A stretch of 64,000 nt of DNA, taken from contig NZ_VANR01000007.1 of assembly GCF_005885675.1 (NCBI RefSeq), positions 124,001 through 188,000 on the forward strand, given 5' to 3'. Position numbers and translations under genes: made by a program. The stretch is from Polaribacter aestuariivivens. Lineage in GTDB: Bacteria; Bacteroidota; Bacteroidia; Flavobacteriales; Flavobacteriaceae. The notes under the pieces were generated by a model. It saw nothing but the letters and a program-made list of their open reading frames with translations, did no database searches and was not told where the DNA came from. Position 1 is the stretch's first letter, and the number at the start of each line of letters is the position of its first letter. Positions 49,074 to 59,630 of this stretch are shown here, one piece after another.

Positions 49074-51010
49074 GGTTTATAGAATTTTAAAATCAAAATT
49101 TCTAATAACAAAGATACAATTGCCAACGCTAAAAACCATTTCCAAAGCCATTGAACTTCATTTTTTTTATTTAAAGCATCAAAAGTAGCTGGAATAGAGG
49201 AGGATATTTCTATGTTTTTATTGTTTTTAGCAAGTGTATTTAAGTCTATATATTGTAAAGAGCTTTCTTCTTTTGGAAAATTGAAAGCAATATTTTGTAA
49301 CGTGTCTTTTTGTTTTAAGATGTAATAAATTCCTGCTTGTAAAGGTTGCTCATCAGTTGTAATTATTACGTTATTTTGAAAAGTTTGTTGCAATGGAATA
49401 AATGAATTCTCATTGTTTGTAATCGTTAAAATTTCATCTTTACCTAACTGAGTTTCAACCCTAATTTTATTTTCAGTAGCAACTCTGTATGATAATTGAG
49501 GAAACTGAAAACTTAATTGGCCAAAATTGTAAAAAACAGGTACAATTAAAGGTGAATTTAAAAAATTACTATTCGTTTTTGCTAAAGAACTAGATATATA
49601 GTAGATGTTGTTTTTTAATTCGCTAATAAAAGGGGTGTTGTTTTCAAACGAAATAATGATATTGCTATTTTTTGAAGAAATAGGGTAGAGGCTATAAACT
49701 GAAGGATATTGAAAATTATTTACCTTTTTAGAAAAAACATTTTTAAATAATGGATGGTTGTAATTTATAGATGTAATTTTTAAAGTGTCGTTTATTTTAT
49801 TTTCAAACTTGCCAATTTGCAATTTGTTAAAAAATGAATTGTAAGAATTTACCTCCGATTTTTCATTCGGAATAATTACCAAACTTCCTCCATTTTTAGA
49901 AAATTCTGTAATACTTTGTGCTAAAATTTCTGGAAGATTTTCTAAACTATTTAAGATGATTAATTGCTGTTTTGGTATCGAATTATAGTTTACATTTTGC
50001 ACAGTAGAATTTGTGAAATTAAATTCGTTTTCTGTATAAATTTTAGCTAAGAAATCAGCTTCGTTTCCAATCGCTAAAACACTTGCTTTTTTACGTTTAC
50101 TTAAATTAAAAAAATAGGTGTTGTCAAATTGAAAAGTATCGCTAAAAGTTAATTGAATTTTGCCTGAAAAATTATCTTGATTTTGAATGGTGAACTGAAT
50201 TATTTTTGTGGCATCTTCATCAATATTAAAAGATTGTTTGCTTATTAAATTTTCGTTGTTAAAAATAGAAATAGGGGTGTTGTTTTTTTCTTGACCTTGG
50301 TTTTTTATAATTACGTTTACAGTAAAATTAGTAGTGTTTGCATTGCTTATAAAAACACTATCTATAGAAAGGTTGCTTTTTTGCGAAGATTCTAGCTTTA
50401 TAGCCGAAAAAGCAGGTGTTACATTTGTAAACTTTTTATTGTAAGTGTTCTGAAAATCAGATATTAATATGTTTTTATGTAAAGTATTTGTTTTACTGAT
50501 ATTTTGTTGGTTTATTTTCAGAAAAACTGTTGAAAAATCTAATTTTTTTGATGTGTTTTCTATTTTTAGGAGTATGTTTTTTAATTCATTTTTAGAAATA
50601 TCTTTGTAAAAATTACTATTTGTTTGCAACGAATATACATCTTTTTCGTTAGAACTTTCTATAATTTCTTGAGCAGCAATTTTTAATAAATTTCCTTTTT
50701 CTCCTTTTGTATTTGTACTTAAAGAATTATCTAAATATATAAAAGTGTGTTGCTTTTTATCAATATTTTTATCACTAAAATAAGGTTGAGCAAAAGCCAA
50801 AAGTATCGCAGAAAATAAGAGTAGTCTTGTGGCTAAAATTAGCCATTTTTTTATGCGAGAACTTTTACGAGTTTGTTGCTGTAATTTTTGTAAAAAAGCA
50901 ACATTTGTAAAAGGTGTTTTTACAAACTTTTGCAGCTGAAAAAGATGTACTAAAATTGGAATAATTAGTAGTGCAAAAAAGTATAAAATTTCAGGATTTT
51001 TAAACTGCAT
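49070..51010 (-). CDS. BatA-N/vWA-domain membrane protein
   Basis: 646 residues. BatA N-terminal domain (NPEILYFFALLIIPILVHLFQLQ), a second helix near 60-77, then a von Willebrand A-like segment with DNSLS (a DxSxS MIDAS site) near 93-97, long beta-rich periplasmic domains, and a last helix at the C-terminus. Bat-related proteins occur with MoxR chaperones elsewhere; none is here. It lies between the S10 peptidase and dihydroorotase-like genes. Role uncertain. Confidence 0.82.
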   Translation of the reverse strand: MQFKNPEILYFFALLIIPILVHLFQLQKFVKTPFTNVAFLQKLQQQTRKSSRIKKWLILATRLLLFSAILLAFAQPYFSDKNIDKKQHTFIYLDNSLSTNTKGEKGNLLKIAAQEIIESSNEKDVYSLQTNSNFYKDISKNELKNILLKIENTSKKLDFSTVFLKINQQNISKTNTLHKNILISDFQNTYNKKFTNVTPAFSAIKLESSQKSNLSIDSVFISNANTTNFTVNVIIKNQGQEKNNTPISIFNNENLISKQSFNIDEDATKIIQFTIQNQDNFSGKIQLTFSDTFQFDNTYFFNLSKRKKASVLAIGNEADFLAKIYTENEFNFTNSTVQNVNYNSIPKQQLIILNSLENLPEILAQSITEFSKNGGSLVIIPNEKSEVNSYNSFFNKLQIGKFENKINDTLKITSINYNHPLFKNVFSKKVNNFQYPSVYSLYPISSKNSNIIISFENNTPFISELKNNIYYISSSLAKTNSNFLNSPLIVPVFYNFGQLSFQFPQLSYRVATENKIRVETQLGKDEILTITNNENSFIPLQQTFQNNVIITTDEQPLQAGIYYILKQKDTLQNIAFNFPKEESSLQYIDLNTLAKNNKNIEISSSIPATFDALNKKNEVQWLWKWFLALAIVSLLLEILILKFYKP

Positions 51011-51014
51011 TTAT

Positions 51015-52499
51015 TTAATATTTTGCTGATTTTCCTTCAGACAAACTGTTGCTAATAAATTCTCTTAAATCGTCATTTGCTTTTTGTAAATCTTCGCTTC
51101 TTAAATACATCATGTGTCCACTTCTGTATCCTTTAAAAAAGAACCTGTCTTTCATTTTTCCACTAGGATCTGTTTTCCACATGGTATATTTTGCGCTAAA
51201 ATAAGTAGTTGCTCCATCATAATAACCAGATTGAATTAAAACTTTTAAATATGGATTTTGAGCCATGGCTTGTCTTAAATCTTCTCGCACATTATTGTTT
51301 CTATTATCCCAAGGAGAAACTGAACCAAAAACATTGTATTTAACGTCTGTTTTAAAATTTAATTCTTCTCTTATGTAATAATTGATTGCAGGTGTAAAAG
51401 AATGCAACCAAGAGGTTAATTCTGAGTTGTAATCTGGCTGAACTCCACTTTCACGTTTATCTAATCCTGTATATCTAGAATCTAAACGTCCAATAGTTTG
51501 CCCTGTTTTATCTCGAAGAAGTTCTTTCCAGAAAAAACTTGGAGAAACTTCTAAATTGTTTTGTAAAATTACTTTTTCACTCAAACCTGTATATTTGGCA
51601 ACATCTTTTACAATATTAATTTTTTCAGTTTTAGAAATAAAACCTCCTTTTGCAATAGCAGGTAATAAAGAATTTATAGCAAAATCTTCTGCAGCTGGTA
51701 AAATTTCTAACAAATCTTTTTGTTGCAATTCTTGTGGCAGCATTTTATGATACCAAGCTGCAGCTGTAAAATAGGGTAAATTTATAGCATAATCTACAGA
51801 GCTTTCTGTTCGTAAAACTTTATAATCTGCTGGAGAAACCATAATTACACCGTTTAAATACATCCATTGTCTATTTTGTAATTCTGCAGCTAAACCCATT
51901 ACACGCGTTCCTCCATAACTTTCGCCAATGATATATTTTGGAGATTGCCAGCGATTGTTTCTTGTAATAAATGTATTTAACCAACTTGCTAAATATTTTA
52001 TATCTGCATTTATTCCGAAGAAAAGAGATTTGTCTAACTTTTCACCTTTTGCAACCACAGGTCTTGAATAACCTGTATTTACAGGATTTACATAAACAAT
52101 ATCTGCAACATCTAAAATGGAATTAGGATTGTTCTTAACACCATAAGGTTGCACTGGAAAGCCTTCGTCATCAATTTTTAAAACTTTTGGACCAGTATAA
52201 GCAATATGCATCCAAACAGACGCAGAACCTGGACCACCGTTAAACGACATTATAATTGGGCGTTCTTCAGTATTTTTTATATTTGTTCTTTTGTAATACG
52301 TATAATAAAGTGATGCAATAATTTTTCCATTATCATTCCAAATTGGTTGCATTCCTGTAGTTGCTTGATAATTTATGATTTGTCCTTTTATTTTTACTGT
52401 ATTGTTTGTTACAACAGTAGTATCTAAAGGTATTCTTGCATCTTGACTCCAAATTGAGATAGAGATAAGTAGAAATAAAATTATGCTTATTTTTTTCAT
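51015..52499 (-). CDS. Secreted S10 family serine carboxypeptidase
   Basis: 494 residues with a signal peptide. S10 landmarks: MSFNGGPGSASVWMH near 90, catalytic Ser in GESYGG near 195, Asp in SGYYDGATTY near 420 and His in YRSGHMMYL near 465. Removes C-terminal residues from peptides in the periplasm. First gene of the operon that runs to the esterase at 46826. Confidence 0.93.
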   Translation of the reverse strand: MKKISIILFLLISISIWSQDARIPLDTTVVTNNTVKIKGQIINYQATTGMQPIWNDNGKIIASLYYTYYKRTNIKNTEERPIIMSFNGGPGSASVWMHIAYTGPKVLKIDDEGFPVQPYGVKNNPNSILDVADIVYVNPVNTGYSRPVVAKGEKLDKSLFFGINADIKYLASWLNTFITRNNRWQSPKYIIGESYGGTRVMGLAAELQNRQWMYLNGVIMVSPADYKVLRTESSVDYAINLPYFTAAAWYHKMLPQELQQKDLLEILPAAEDFAINSLLPAIAKGGFISKTEKINIVKDVAKYTGLSEKVILQNNLEVSPSFFWKELLRDKTGQTIGRLDSRYTGLDKRESGVQPDYNSELTSWLHSFTPAINYYIREELNFKTDVKYNVFGSVSPWDNRNNNVREDLRQAMAQNPYLKVLIQSGYYDGATTYFSAKYTMWKTDPSGKMKDRFFFKGYRSGHMMYLRSEDLQKANDDLREFISNSLSEGKSAKY

Positions 52500-52567
52500 T
52501 TTTTTGGTATTTAAAAAATCTAAATTATTACAAAAAAAGGAATTTAAAAACAGTTGTTAACTTCTAA

Positions 52568-53332
52568 TTAAAACTTTTCGAAAACGCCTAAGCCAAATAG
52601 TGCAAAATCGTATTTTACTGGATCGTTAGTATCTAATTTTCGTAGATTTTTATCTAATTCAGCAACTGCTTTCCAATCGTTTTGTTTTCTTAAAAGAAGT
52701 TTCAACTTTCTGGCTACATTACCAGAATGTACATCTAAAGGACAAGATAAATTTGCAGGATTGTGGCTTTTCCAAATGCCAAAATCTACTCTAGCTTTAT
52801 CGTTTCTAACCATCCATCTTAAAAACATGTTTATGCGTTTTGCGGCAGAATTTTTTAAAGGATCTGAAATGTGTTTTTGTGTTCGTTGTTGGTGTTCAAC
52901 TTCGAAAAAAACATTCTTAAAATTGTGGATGGCAGTTTGGTATGTTTTTGTAGCGTCTTTTATAGCAAGTACTTCTTCTAAACCATTATGATTTAGATAA
53001 ATGTGTTGTAGTGATGTTATAAATTGTTGAAAATCAATATAGTTAAAAGTTCTATGAACAAAGTTTTCAAATGATTTTAAATCAGATTTTTTGTGGTTTA
53101 AAATGAAATCATGAGGAGAATTGTCTAGTAAATCCATCATTTTAGAAGCATTTCTAATAATCATAGTTCTGTTTCCCCAAGAAATGATAGCGGTTAAAAA
53201 ACCAGCAATTTCTATGTCTTCTTTTTTTGAAAACAAATGCGGAATTTGAATTGGATCAGATTCAATAAACGTTGGGTTATTGTATAAAGTAACTTTTTCG
53301 TCTAAAAACTCTTTTAAATCTGATTTTTTCAT
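52568..53332 (-). CDS. TIGR02757-family protein
   Basis: 254 residues, cytoplasmic. Family features: N-terminal LKEFLDEKVTLYNNPTFIESDPIQIPH, FLTAIISWGNRTMI, a middle MFLRWMVRNDKARVDFG and PLDVHSGNVARKL, ending DPVKYDFALFGLGV. The overall layout looks like an HhH-type DNA glycosylase fold, but function is unknown. Last of four tightly spaced genes starting with lolD. Confidence 0.88.
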   Translation of the reverse strand: MKKSDLKEFLDEKVTLYNNPTFIESDPIQIPHLFSKKEDIEIAGFLTAIISWGNRTMIIRNASKMMDLLDNSPHDFILNHKKSDLKSFENFVHRTFNYIDFQQFITSLQHIYLNHNGLEEVLAIKDATKTYQTAIHNFKNVFFEVEHQQRTQKHISDPLKNSAAKRINMFLRWMVRNDKARVDFGIWKSHNPANLSCPLDVHSGNVARKLKLLLRKQNDWKAVAELDKNLRKLDTNDPVKYDFALFGLGVFEKF

Positions 53333-53334
53333 TT

Positions 53335-53883
53335 TTATTCTTCAGGAATAAAACTAAGTAAAATAAAAAAACAGTTATAACAACCATGTAATAACATAGA
53401 CCATTGTAGCCCTAAACGTACCCTAATATACCCCAAATAAAAACCAATAAGAATTTGTGGTAAAACTAAAATTGGTGATAATAATAAAACAGTTGTGGAT
53501 ATTTCAAAATTACTAATGTGCACAAAACCAAATAATAAAGCAAAAAAGTAAAAGCCAATTTTAAAATATTTTGGTTTTTTAAAAGCAGTAATTGGTGCTC
53601 TAAAAATAAGCTCTTCTATTACAGGAATTATTATAGCGCCAGTTAAAATAACTTTCCATTTAGCCATACCTTTAAACATTTTTTCTACCTCATGAGAATC
53701 CATATTTACCCATTCAAGAGCTTCTAATAAAGCAAAAACAGGAGTGATAATAATGCCTGTTATAACACAAATTGCAAAAATTTTTAAAAATAACGTAAAC
53801 CTGTAATTTAGGTTTGTATTTTCATCTTCTTTTAAAATAGGATTTTTAAAATAAGCAATTAGGGCAAACAAAGTCTCTTTCAT
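53335..53883 (-). CDS. CPBP-family intramembrane metalloprotease-like protein
   Basis: 182 residues, about five helices. CPBP (Abi/CAAX protease) motif EELIFRAPI near 87 with the catalytic Glu pair and Arg, and FGFVHISNF near 120 with a His; the usual third motif is weak (LHGCYNCFFIL). Function in this operon unknown. Confidence 0.85.
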   Translation of the reverse strand: MKETLFALIAYFKNPILKEDENTNLNYRFTLFLKIFAICVITGIIITPVFALLEALEWVNMDSHEVEKMFKGMAKWKVILTGAIIIPVIEELIFRAPITAFKKPKYFKIGFYFFALLFGFVHISNFEISTTVLLLSPILVLPQILIGFYLGYIRVRLGLQWSMLLHGCYNCFFILLSFIPEE

Positions 53884-53892
53884 GATTGTTTT

Positions 53893-54918
53893 TTAAAAGT
53901 TAATACCAAATTTACAACCTAATGTGAAGTTTAAAAGTGTTTTTTTGTCGTAATTTTTAAACTCTCTAATATTAAAGGAGGGAAAATCGTTATCATAAAT
54001 TTCATGTATATCACTATCAAACTCTAAGTTTAAATGATTAAATCTCTTGATTCTTAGTCCTAAGCCAGTGTATAAATCTAAATAAAATCTATTTGCTATG
54101 GGAACTAAAAAACCATACTTAAAGTTAATTACAGTAACTCTCTTTTTTGTTGCAAAATCATCTCTGATAATGTCACTATAATTGGAATTGTTGTTTTGTT
54201 CATAATAATCTAAATAGGCATTGTATTGGCTATTAATGTTGCGAAATTCAAACCCTAAATATTCATTTAAATGAGCATTCTTGGTAAAGTTAATACCATT
54301 ATACCATTTTATTTCAAACCTATGAGAGTTTGCTTTTTCTTCTAAATACGTAATTTTATGATCATTTAATTTAGTGTCAGGAAAAAGTGTACCATATTCT
54401 GCGTTTAAACTTAAGTTTTTAGTAATAAAAAACTCTGCACCTATGGTAACCATAGGAATTGAAAAGATATCAAAAGGTGCCAATACAGAAGTATAAACAA
54501 ACAATTTATTTTTAGGAATTGCGACAATTTTTTTATCGCTTAATACAATTTTATTAGAGATGGTATCTACTGCAAAATGCAAATTATTAGGATATCTAAA
54601 AGCTTTTTTAGTATAAATATCAGGAATTAAACCAATTCCGTAATTGTAAACGTTTAGCAAAGTATTTACAGATATTTTTTTATTAAAAGAAAAGTCTTGT
54701 TGTAAACTATCTTTTAATACTGTAATTTCTAATGGTTTTGAAGAACGATTTGGTGTAATAGTCGTTTTTTTGCTATTTATAGCAATCGTATCATTATTAA
54801 AAATGATTTTACTGGGCTTGTTTGAAGATATTTTTACAGAAGTTGTTTTGCCGTTTAAAATGGTTGCACAAGAACTTACTATTAGTACTGTTACAAAAAG
54901 CAACCCAAGTTTTTTCAT
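53893..54918 (-). CDS. Barrel-like lipoprotein of unknown function
   Basis: 341 residues from ATG 54918 (MKKLGLLFVTVLIVSSC); an earlier start would overlap the lolD gene. Lipobox VSSC. After a short N-terminal domain (ILNGKTTSVKISSNKPSKI) comes a beta-rich region of about 200 residues, like an outer-membrane or porin-type fold, with ITIGAEFFITKNLSL-like strands. No family recognised. It is 4 nt downstream of the LolD gene. Confidence 0.7.
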   Translation of the reverse strand: MKKLGLLFVTVLIVSSCATILNGKTTSVKISSNKPSKIIFNNDTIAINSKKTTITPNRSSKPLEITVLKDSLQQDFSFNKKISVNTLLNVYNYGIGLIPDIYTKKAFRYPNNLHFAVDTISNKIVLSDKKIVAIPKNKLFVYTSVLAPFDIFSIPMVTIGAEFFITKNLSLNAEYGTLFPDTKLNDHKITYLEEKANSHRFEIKWYNGINFTKNAHLNEYLGFEFRNINSQYNAYLDYYEQNNNSNYSDIIRDDFATKKRVTVINFKYGFLVPIANRFYLDLYTGLGLRIKRFNHLNLEFDSDIHEIYDNDFPSFNIREFKNYDKKTLLNFTLGCKFGINF

Positions 54919-54922
54919 TTTT

Positions 54923-55582
54923 TTAAATGATTTTACCATCTTTCATAGTAAGCGTTCTGTCTGCCATTTCTGCTAGTTCTTTATTGTGCGTAACTAAAAC
55001 AAAAGTTTGCCCAAATTCATCACGAAGTTTAAAAAATAGTTCATGTAAATTTTTTGCTGATTCGCTATCTAAATTTCCACTTGGTTCGTCTGCTAAAATT
55101 ACTGATGGATTGTTAATTAAAGCTCTTGCAACTGCAACACGTTGTTGCTCACCACCAGAAAGTTCATTTGGTTTGTGGTGAACTCTATGAGATAAACCTA
55201 AAAAACTTAAAATTTCTTCTGCGCGTTTTTCTGTTTCTTTTTTATTTTTTTTTCCAATAAAAGCAGGAATACAAACATTTTCTAACGCTGTAAATTCTGG
55301 CAATAATTGATGAAATTGAAAAATAAAACCAATATGATTGTTTCTAAAGGAAGATAATTGTTTGTCGGATAAATTTTTAAGAGAGATATTGTTTACAGAA
55401 AGTTCAAAATCTTGCTCTTTTAAAGGCTTGTCTAAAGTACCAAGAATTTGTAAAAGAGTTGTTTTTCCTGCTCCAGAAGGACCTACAATAGCAACAATTT
55501 CACTTTTTTTTATGTGTAAATCTACTCCTTTTAGTACTTCTACATTACCATAATATTTATGAATATTCTTGCTAACAATCAT
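54923..55582 (-). CDS. lolD: LolD-like ABC transporter ATPase
   Basis: 219 residues. Walker [10 protein letters not shown] at 34-42, signature [10 protein letters not shown] near 140, Walker [13 protein letters not shown] near 160 and the His-loop THNKEL. MacB/LolD type: [16 protein letters not shown] is the lipoprotein-exporter pattern. It likely pairs with a LolC/E permease; the one in this window is at 12464-13699. First gene of a four-gene operon. Confidence 0.9.
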   Translation of the reverse strand: MIVSKNIHKYYGNVEVLKGVDLHIKKSEIVAIVGPSGAGKTTLLQILGTLDKPLKEQDFELSVNNISLKNLSDKQLSSFRNNHIGFIFQFHQLLPEFTALENVCIPAFIGKKNKKETEKRAEEILSFLGLSHRVHHKPNELSGGEQQRVAVARALINNPSVILADEPSGNLDSESAKNLHELFFKLRDEFGQTFVLVTHNKELAEMADRTLTMKDGKII

Positions 55583-55614
55583 CTTTTTTGAATTTGAAAC
55601 GAAAGTATAAAAAA

Positions 55615-55647
55615 GAAATCAGAAACACCTAACGCATTTCTGATTTC
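55615..55647. terminator. Terminator-like hairpin between lolD and the DUF5916 gene
   Basis: GAAATCAGAAA-N11-TTTCTGATTTC, an 11-bp perfect stem downstream of the DUF5916 gene on the minus strand; the T tract is short. Confidence 0.65.
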
Positions 55648-55682
55648 ATAATAAATCTTAAATCAATCAATGTATAAAAAAC

Positions 55683-58172
55683 TTAAAAAATATTTTTTAT
55701 AGCATTATAGTCTATAAAATATACAAACCTTACAGAAAACGTGTGTTGATTTGGTTGATTGAATAAGTTTTCTAGATTTTCTCCAAAATTTAAACCAGAA
55801 TTATCGTTAAAATCGAATATAGAGTTTCTATAAAAAACAATTAATTGGCTTCCTGGAGCAAATTGCCAAAAATAGTTTAAGTCTAAATTCCAACTATTAA
55901 AGTTTACGTCGTCTGTTGGGTATGTTGGATTTTGGGTTAGAGAACCGTCTGAATTTAAATTTAAAAAGTCGTTATATGTTGCTGTACTCCAATAATATCT
56001 AAAACTTAAAGACAAAGATGAGTTTGTGCTAAAACTGTATTTACCGTTTACAGAATTGGTAATATCTTTTCTGTCTCTTTGACCAAATATTATATTATTG
56101 TTAAGTTGATCTACATAACCTTGATCATTATTGTTTATTCTATAATTTAAACTATATCCTAAAGAAAACTGATTGGTAAACCTGTAACGTGGGCTTATAC
56201 CAAAACCATAACCTTCTTGAGGGTGATTTGTAAAATAATTGTAATAAGCATTAGCATTTATTTCTAATTTTTTTTGAGAATTTGTAGAAATCCAAGCATT
56301 TACATTGGTTCTTTCTGGTCTTAAAAAATAAACACCACTAGTGGTACCTTGTCTTGGTTCAAAATAATCTCTATTTTCAGAACTATAATTTAAATTGCCT
56401 CCAAAAGTAAGACGCTCTCTTGTTTGTGCGCTTGCACCCAAACCAGCATTATAACCAGTAAAAGCTCCAGAAAAGTGCTGAAAGTTAACTTGATTATAAA
56501 AGTTAAAACGATATCTGTTAAAATTTTTAGTGGGTTGTAATGTTTGCCAACCAGCACTTCCATAAATAGTCTGTTGGTCATTTGTAAATAGGATTCCTAA
56601 ATCATTAGGGTTAAAGTCTTTGTTTTCAAAATTATAACCAATTTCCCAACTATAATGTCCAAAATTGTAACCGAAACTATTATCAAAAGTATAACCTGTA
56701 TTTGGGTTTTTTACATCATCAAAAATATTACTCATTTTAAACGAACCATCTACATTGTATTTACTGTCTTTTGTTTCTATATGCCAGTCTAAAGCCGTTA
56801 CATTAGCGTCTCTAAATCGCCCATCTCTAGTAACGTTTGTATTAATTAAAGAAACTGTAGAGTTTTGATTAAACTGTTGATCTAAAACTAAAATATTAAA
56901 ATTTGTAAATGGATCTATAACTTCTTTTCTAATAGTGGTTTCTTCAGTAATTGTTCCATTATTATTAGTAGCTGTTGTTGTTTTAATTGTAGCTTCTGTA
57001 TTTTGAGTTATGGCGTTAAAAAAACCAATTCCTAAACCGTTTTTTGTTCTACCAGAAATTTTTACAGCATTTAACATCGTGGTTTTGTTGGGGTAATCAG
57101 TAATTTCTTCGTTTACTTTTTTATTATTTGCATCAAAATTTTCATCATTTCTTAAGGTAGAAGCTACATTAAATTGATCTATTGCTGGTCCACCAATTCT
57201 TCTAGAATAAAATAAATTGGCAATATTAAATAGTTCTGTTCCTTCTGTAAAAAATTGTCTTTGTTCTGTAAATTGTTGTTCAAAAGGGCTTAAGTTTAGC
57301 TCCACATCATCAAAACCAACTTGACTAAAATCAGGAATTAAAGTTGCATCTAAAGTAAAGTTTTCAGATAAACCATATTTGATATCCATTCCTAAACTAT
57401 AATCATATGTTGTGCTGCCATCATAAGAAATAGAAGTTGCAGCTGCATAAGGATATAAATTTAATCTTGTAGTTGGTTTTATATCTCTAAAACCTTCAAT
57501 TAAACCATCGTATTGCGTCCATCTCCCTACGGCATTGTCTATGTGTGTCCAAGTATGTTGTTCATTTAACAACTCTAATCTTCTATGAAAATTAAAACCC
57601 CAAGACTGTACAGGTCTATTTGCAAAACGAATAGTTCTGTAAGGTAATTTTATTTCAACTTGCCAACCTTTATCAGTTATTTTTGTAGCACTGTCCCACA
57701 CTGCACTCCAATTAAAATCTTCATTTCCGTTAGAAACTTTAGAGTCTGCTTGATTTCCTGTAGATTGTACTACAAATTCAAATGGGTTTTGTCCATCATC
57801 ATTTGGATTTATTGTTACTAAAAAGAAATCTGCTTGACTAAAATTATCTCTTACCGCAAATTCTTGAGGAATATTTTCGGGATCTGGATCTAGCATAATT
57901 GCAGAAATATATACAGCTTCATTGTCGTAAACTACTTTTACAGTAGTTTGATATTCATCTTTTACAGCAACACCATTTTCAGGTCTAAAAATTACAAAAT
58001 TTGTGAGTTCTTCTGCATTTTTCCAAGCATCATCATTTAATAATCCATCAATTTTTGGAGCTTTTTCAATTCGAGTTGTGGTTGCAGTTTTTCGGTTTTT
58101 TACATTCTGAGCGCTCGTAAGAAACGAGATTAATACCATGAAAAATGGTAGTATAAAGATTTTTTTAAACAT
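55683..58172 (-). CDS. DUF5916 outer-membrane protein with N-terminal CBM9-like domain
   Basis: 829 residues with a signal peptide. N-terminal CBM9-like domain (about 35-215: APKIDGLLNDDAWKNAEEL, FNFHRRLELLNEQHTW); the rest is a beta-barrel of aromatic-ending strands finishing VRFVYFID-type. This is the DUF5916 architecture, frequent in Bacteroidota and of unclear function; an outer-membrane role in sugar or stress handling is possible. Monocistronic, with its own -7 box. Confidence 0.88.
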   Translation of the reverse strand: MFKKIFILPFFMVLISFLTSAQNVKNRKTATTTRIEKAPKIDGLLNDDAWKNAEELTNFVIFRPENGVAVKDEYQTTVKVVYDNEAVYISAIMLDPDPENIPQEFAVRDNFSQADFFLVTINPNDDGQNPFEFVVQSTGNQADSKVSNGNEDFNWSAVWDSATKITDKGWQVEIKLPYRTIRFANRPVQSWGFNFHRRLELLNEQHTWTHIDNAVGRWTQYDGLIEGFRDIKPTTRLNLYPYAAATSISYDGSTTYDYSLGMDIKYGLSENFTLDATLIPDFSQVGFDDVELNLSPFEQQFTEQRQFFTEGTELFNIANLFYSRRIGGPAIDQFNVASTLRNDENFDANNKKVNEEITDYPNKTTMLNAVKISGRTKNGLGIGFFNAITQNTEATIKTTTATNNNGTITEETTIRKEVIDPFTNFNILVLDQQFNQNSTVSLINTNVTRDGRFRDANVTALDWHIETKDSKYNVDGSFKMSNIFDDVKNPNTGYTFDNSFGYNFGHYSWEIGYNFENKDFNPNDLGILFTNDQQTIYGSAGWQTLQPTKNFNRYRFNFYNQVNFQHFSGAFTGYNAGLGASAQTRERLTFGGNLNYSSENRDYFEPRQGTTSGVYFLRPERTNVNAWISTNSQKKLEINANAYYNYFTNHPQEGYGFGISPRYRFTNQFSLGYSLNYRINNNDQGYVDQLNNNIIFGQRDRKDITNSVNGKYSFSTNSSLSLSFRYYWSTATYNDFLNLNSDGSLTQNPTYPTDDVNFNSWNLDLNYFWQFAPGSQLIVFYRNSIFDFNDNSGLNFGENLENLFNQPNQHTFSVRFVYFIDYNAIKNIF

Positions 58173-58203
58173 GTTTTTTGGTTGATTGGTTTAAAACACC
58201 TTG

Positions 58204-58211
58204 CAAAAATA
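58204..58211 (-). promoter_or_regulatory. -7 promoter box TATTTTTG for the DUF5916 gene
   Basis: Exact TAnnTTTG on the minus strand, 31 nt before the ATG at 58172. Confidence 0.55.
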
Positions 58212-58377
58212 TTTAGATGACTAAAAAAAAATCACAATATTGTGTTAATAGATTAAAGACCCATTAAATTTTTATGCGTTACAGTTTGTAACTGTTAAAG
58301 ATTTCTTAAAGAATTGTAATGGTTCATAATTTTCAAGTTTTTTAGAGAAACATAGTCCAGTTTTACATCTGAATTTG

Positions 58378-58385
58378 TATTTTTG
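58378..58385 (+). promoter_or_regulatory. -7 promoter box TATTTTTG for sucC
   Basis: Exact TAnnTTTG 25 nt before the sucC ATG at 58411. Confidence 0.6.
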
Positions 58386-58410
58386 TCAACGTTTTTAAAC
58401 ATTTACAACA

Positions 58411-59607
58411 ATGAACTTACACGAATATCAAGGAAAAGAAATTTTAAGCAGTTTTGGTGTTAGAATACAACGCGGAATTGTAGCAAGTAGCCATAAAGAA
58501 GCTGTTGATGCAGCAAAACAATTAACAGCAGAAACTGGTACAGGTTGGCATGTTATTAAAGCACAAGTTCATGCAGGTGGTCGTGGAAAAGGTGGAGGTG
58601 TAAAATTAGCAAAAAACCTACAAGAAGTAGAAAAAATTGCTGATGATATTATTGGTATGATGTTAATCACACCACAAACTTCAGCAGAAGGTAAAAAAGT
58701 ACACCAAGTTTTAGTAGCCGAAGATGTATATTATCCTGGAGCTTCTGAACCAGAAGAATATTACATGTCTGTTTTATTAAACAGAGCAACAGGTAAAAAT
58801 ATGATTATGTATTCTACAGAAGGTGGAATGGATATTGAAACAGTTGCTGAGGAAACTCCACATTTAATTTATACTGAAGAAATTGATCCATTATTAGGTT
58901 TAATGCCTTTTCAAGCTCGTAAAATAGCTTTTAATTTAGGTCTATCAGGTACAGCTTTTAAAGAAATGACAAAATTTGTTACTGCTTTATATACTGCTTA
59001 CATAAAGTCTGATTCTTCAATGTTTGAAATTAATCCTGTTTTAAAAACATCTGATGATAAAATAATGGCTGTAGATGCTAAAGTTTCTTTAGATGAAAAT
59101 GCATTATTTAGACATAGAGATTATGCTGCAATGCGTGATTTACGTGAAGAGAACCCAATTGAAGTAGAAGCAAAAGCTGCTGGCTTAAATTATGTAGATT
59201 TAGACGGAAACGTTGGTTGTATGGTTAATGGAGCTGGTTTAGCAATGGGAACTATGGACTTAATTAAAGAATCTGGAGGTGAACCTGCTAACTTTTTAGA
59301 TGTTGGTGGAACTGCAGATGCACAAAGAGTTGAAACTGCTTTTGGTATTATTTTAAAAGATCCAAATGTAAAAGCAATTTTAGTAAATATTTTTGGAGGT
59401 ATTGTACGTTGTGACAGAGTTGCACAAGGTGTTGTAGATGCCTACAAAAATATGGGAGATAAAATTACAGTACCAATTATTTGTAGATTACAAGGAACAA
59501 ATGCGAAAGAAGCAAAAGAGTTAATTGACAACTCTGGTATGAAAATTATTTCTGCTACAGAATTTCAAGAAGCTGCAGATAAAGTACAAGAAGTTTTACA
59601 AGCTTAA
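58411..59607 (+). CDS. sucC: Succinyl-CoA synthetase, beta subunit
   Basis: 398 residues. N-terminal NLHEYQGKEIL, ATP-grasp KAQVHAGGRGKGGGVKLA near 49, the FEINPVL metal-site region near 205, GMDIETVAEETP and the C-terminal GGIVRCDRVAQGV. Makes succinate and ATP or GTP in the TCA cycle with SucD, whose gene is not adjacent. Monocistronic, with a strong terminator. Confidence 0.97.
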   Translation: MNLHEYQGKEILSSFGVRIQRGIVASSHKEAVDAAKQLTAETGTGWHVIKAQVHAGGRGKGGGVKLAKNLQEVEKIADDIIGMMLITPQTSAEGKKVHQVLVAEDVYYPGASEPEEYYMSVLLNRATGKNMIMYSTEGGMDIETVAEETPHLIYTEEIDPLLGLMPFQARKIAFNLGLSGTAFKEMTKFVTALYTAYIKSDSSMFEINPVLKTSDDKIMAVDAKVSLDENALFRHRDYAAMRDLREENPIEVEAKAAGLNYVDLDGNVGCMVNGAGLAMGTMDLIKESGGEPANFLDVGGTADAQRVETAFGIILKDPNVKAILVNIFGGIVRCDRVAQGVVDAYKNMGDKITVPIICRLQGTNAKEAKELIDNSGMKIISATEFQEAADKVQEVLQA

Positions 59608-59630
59608 AATACAAGCTTTTAAATTTTTAT

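Noticed and set aside
46826-55582. A defence island in the peptidase/BatA/CPBP region
   Set aside because: The genes are ordinary envelope and metabolism families in tight operons, with no nuclease, sensor ATPase or toxin-antitoxin pair.
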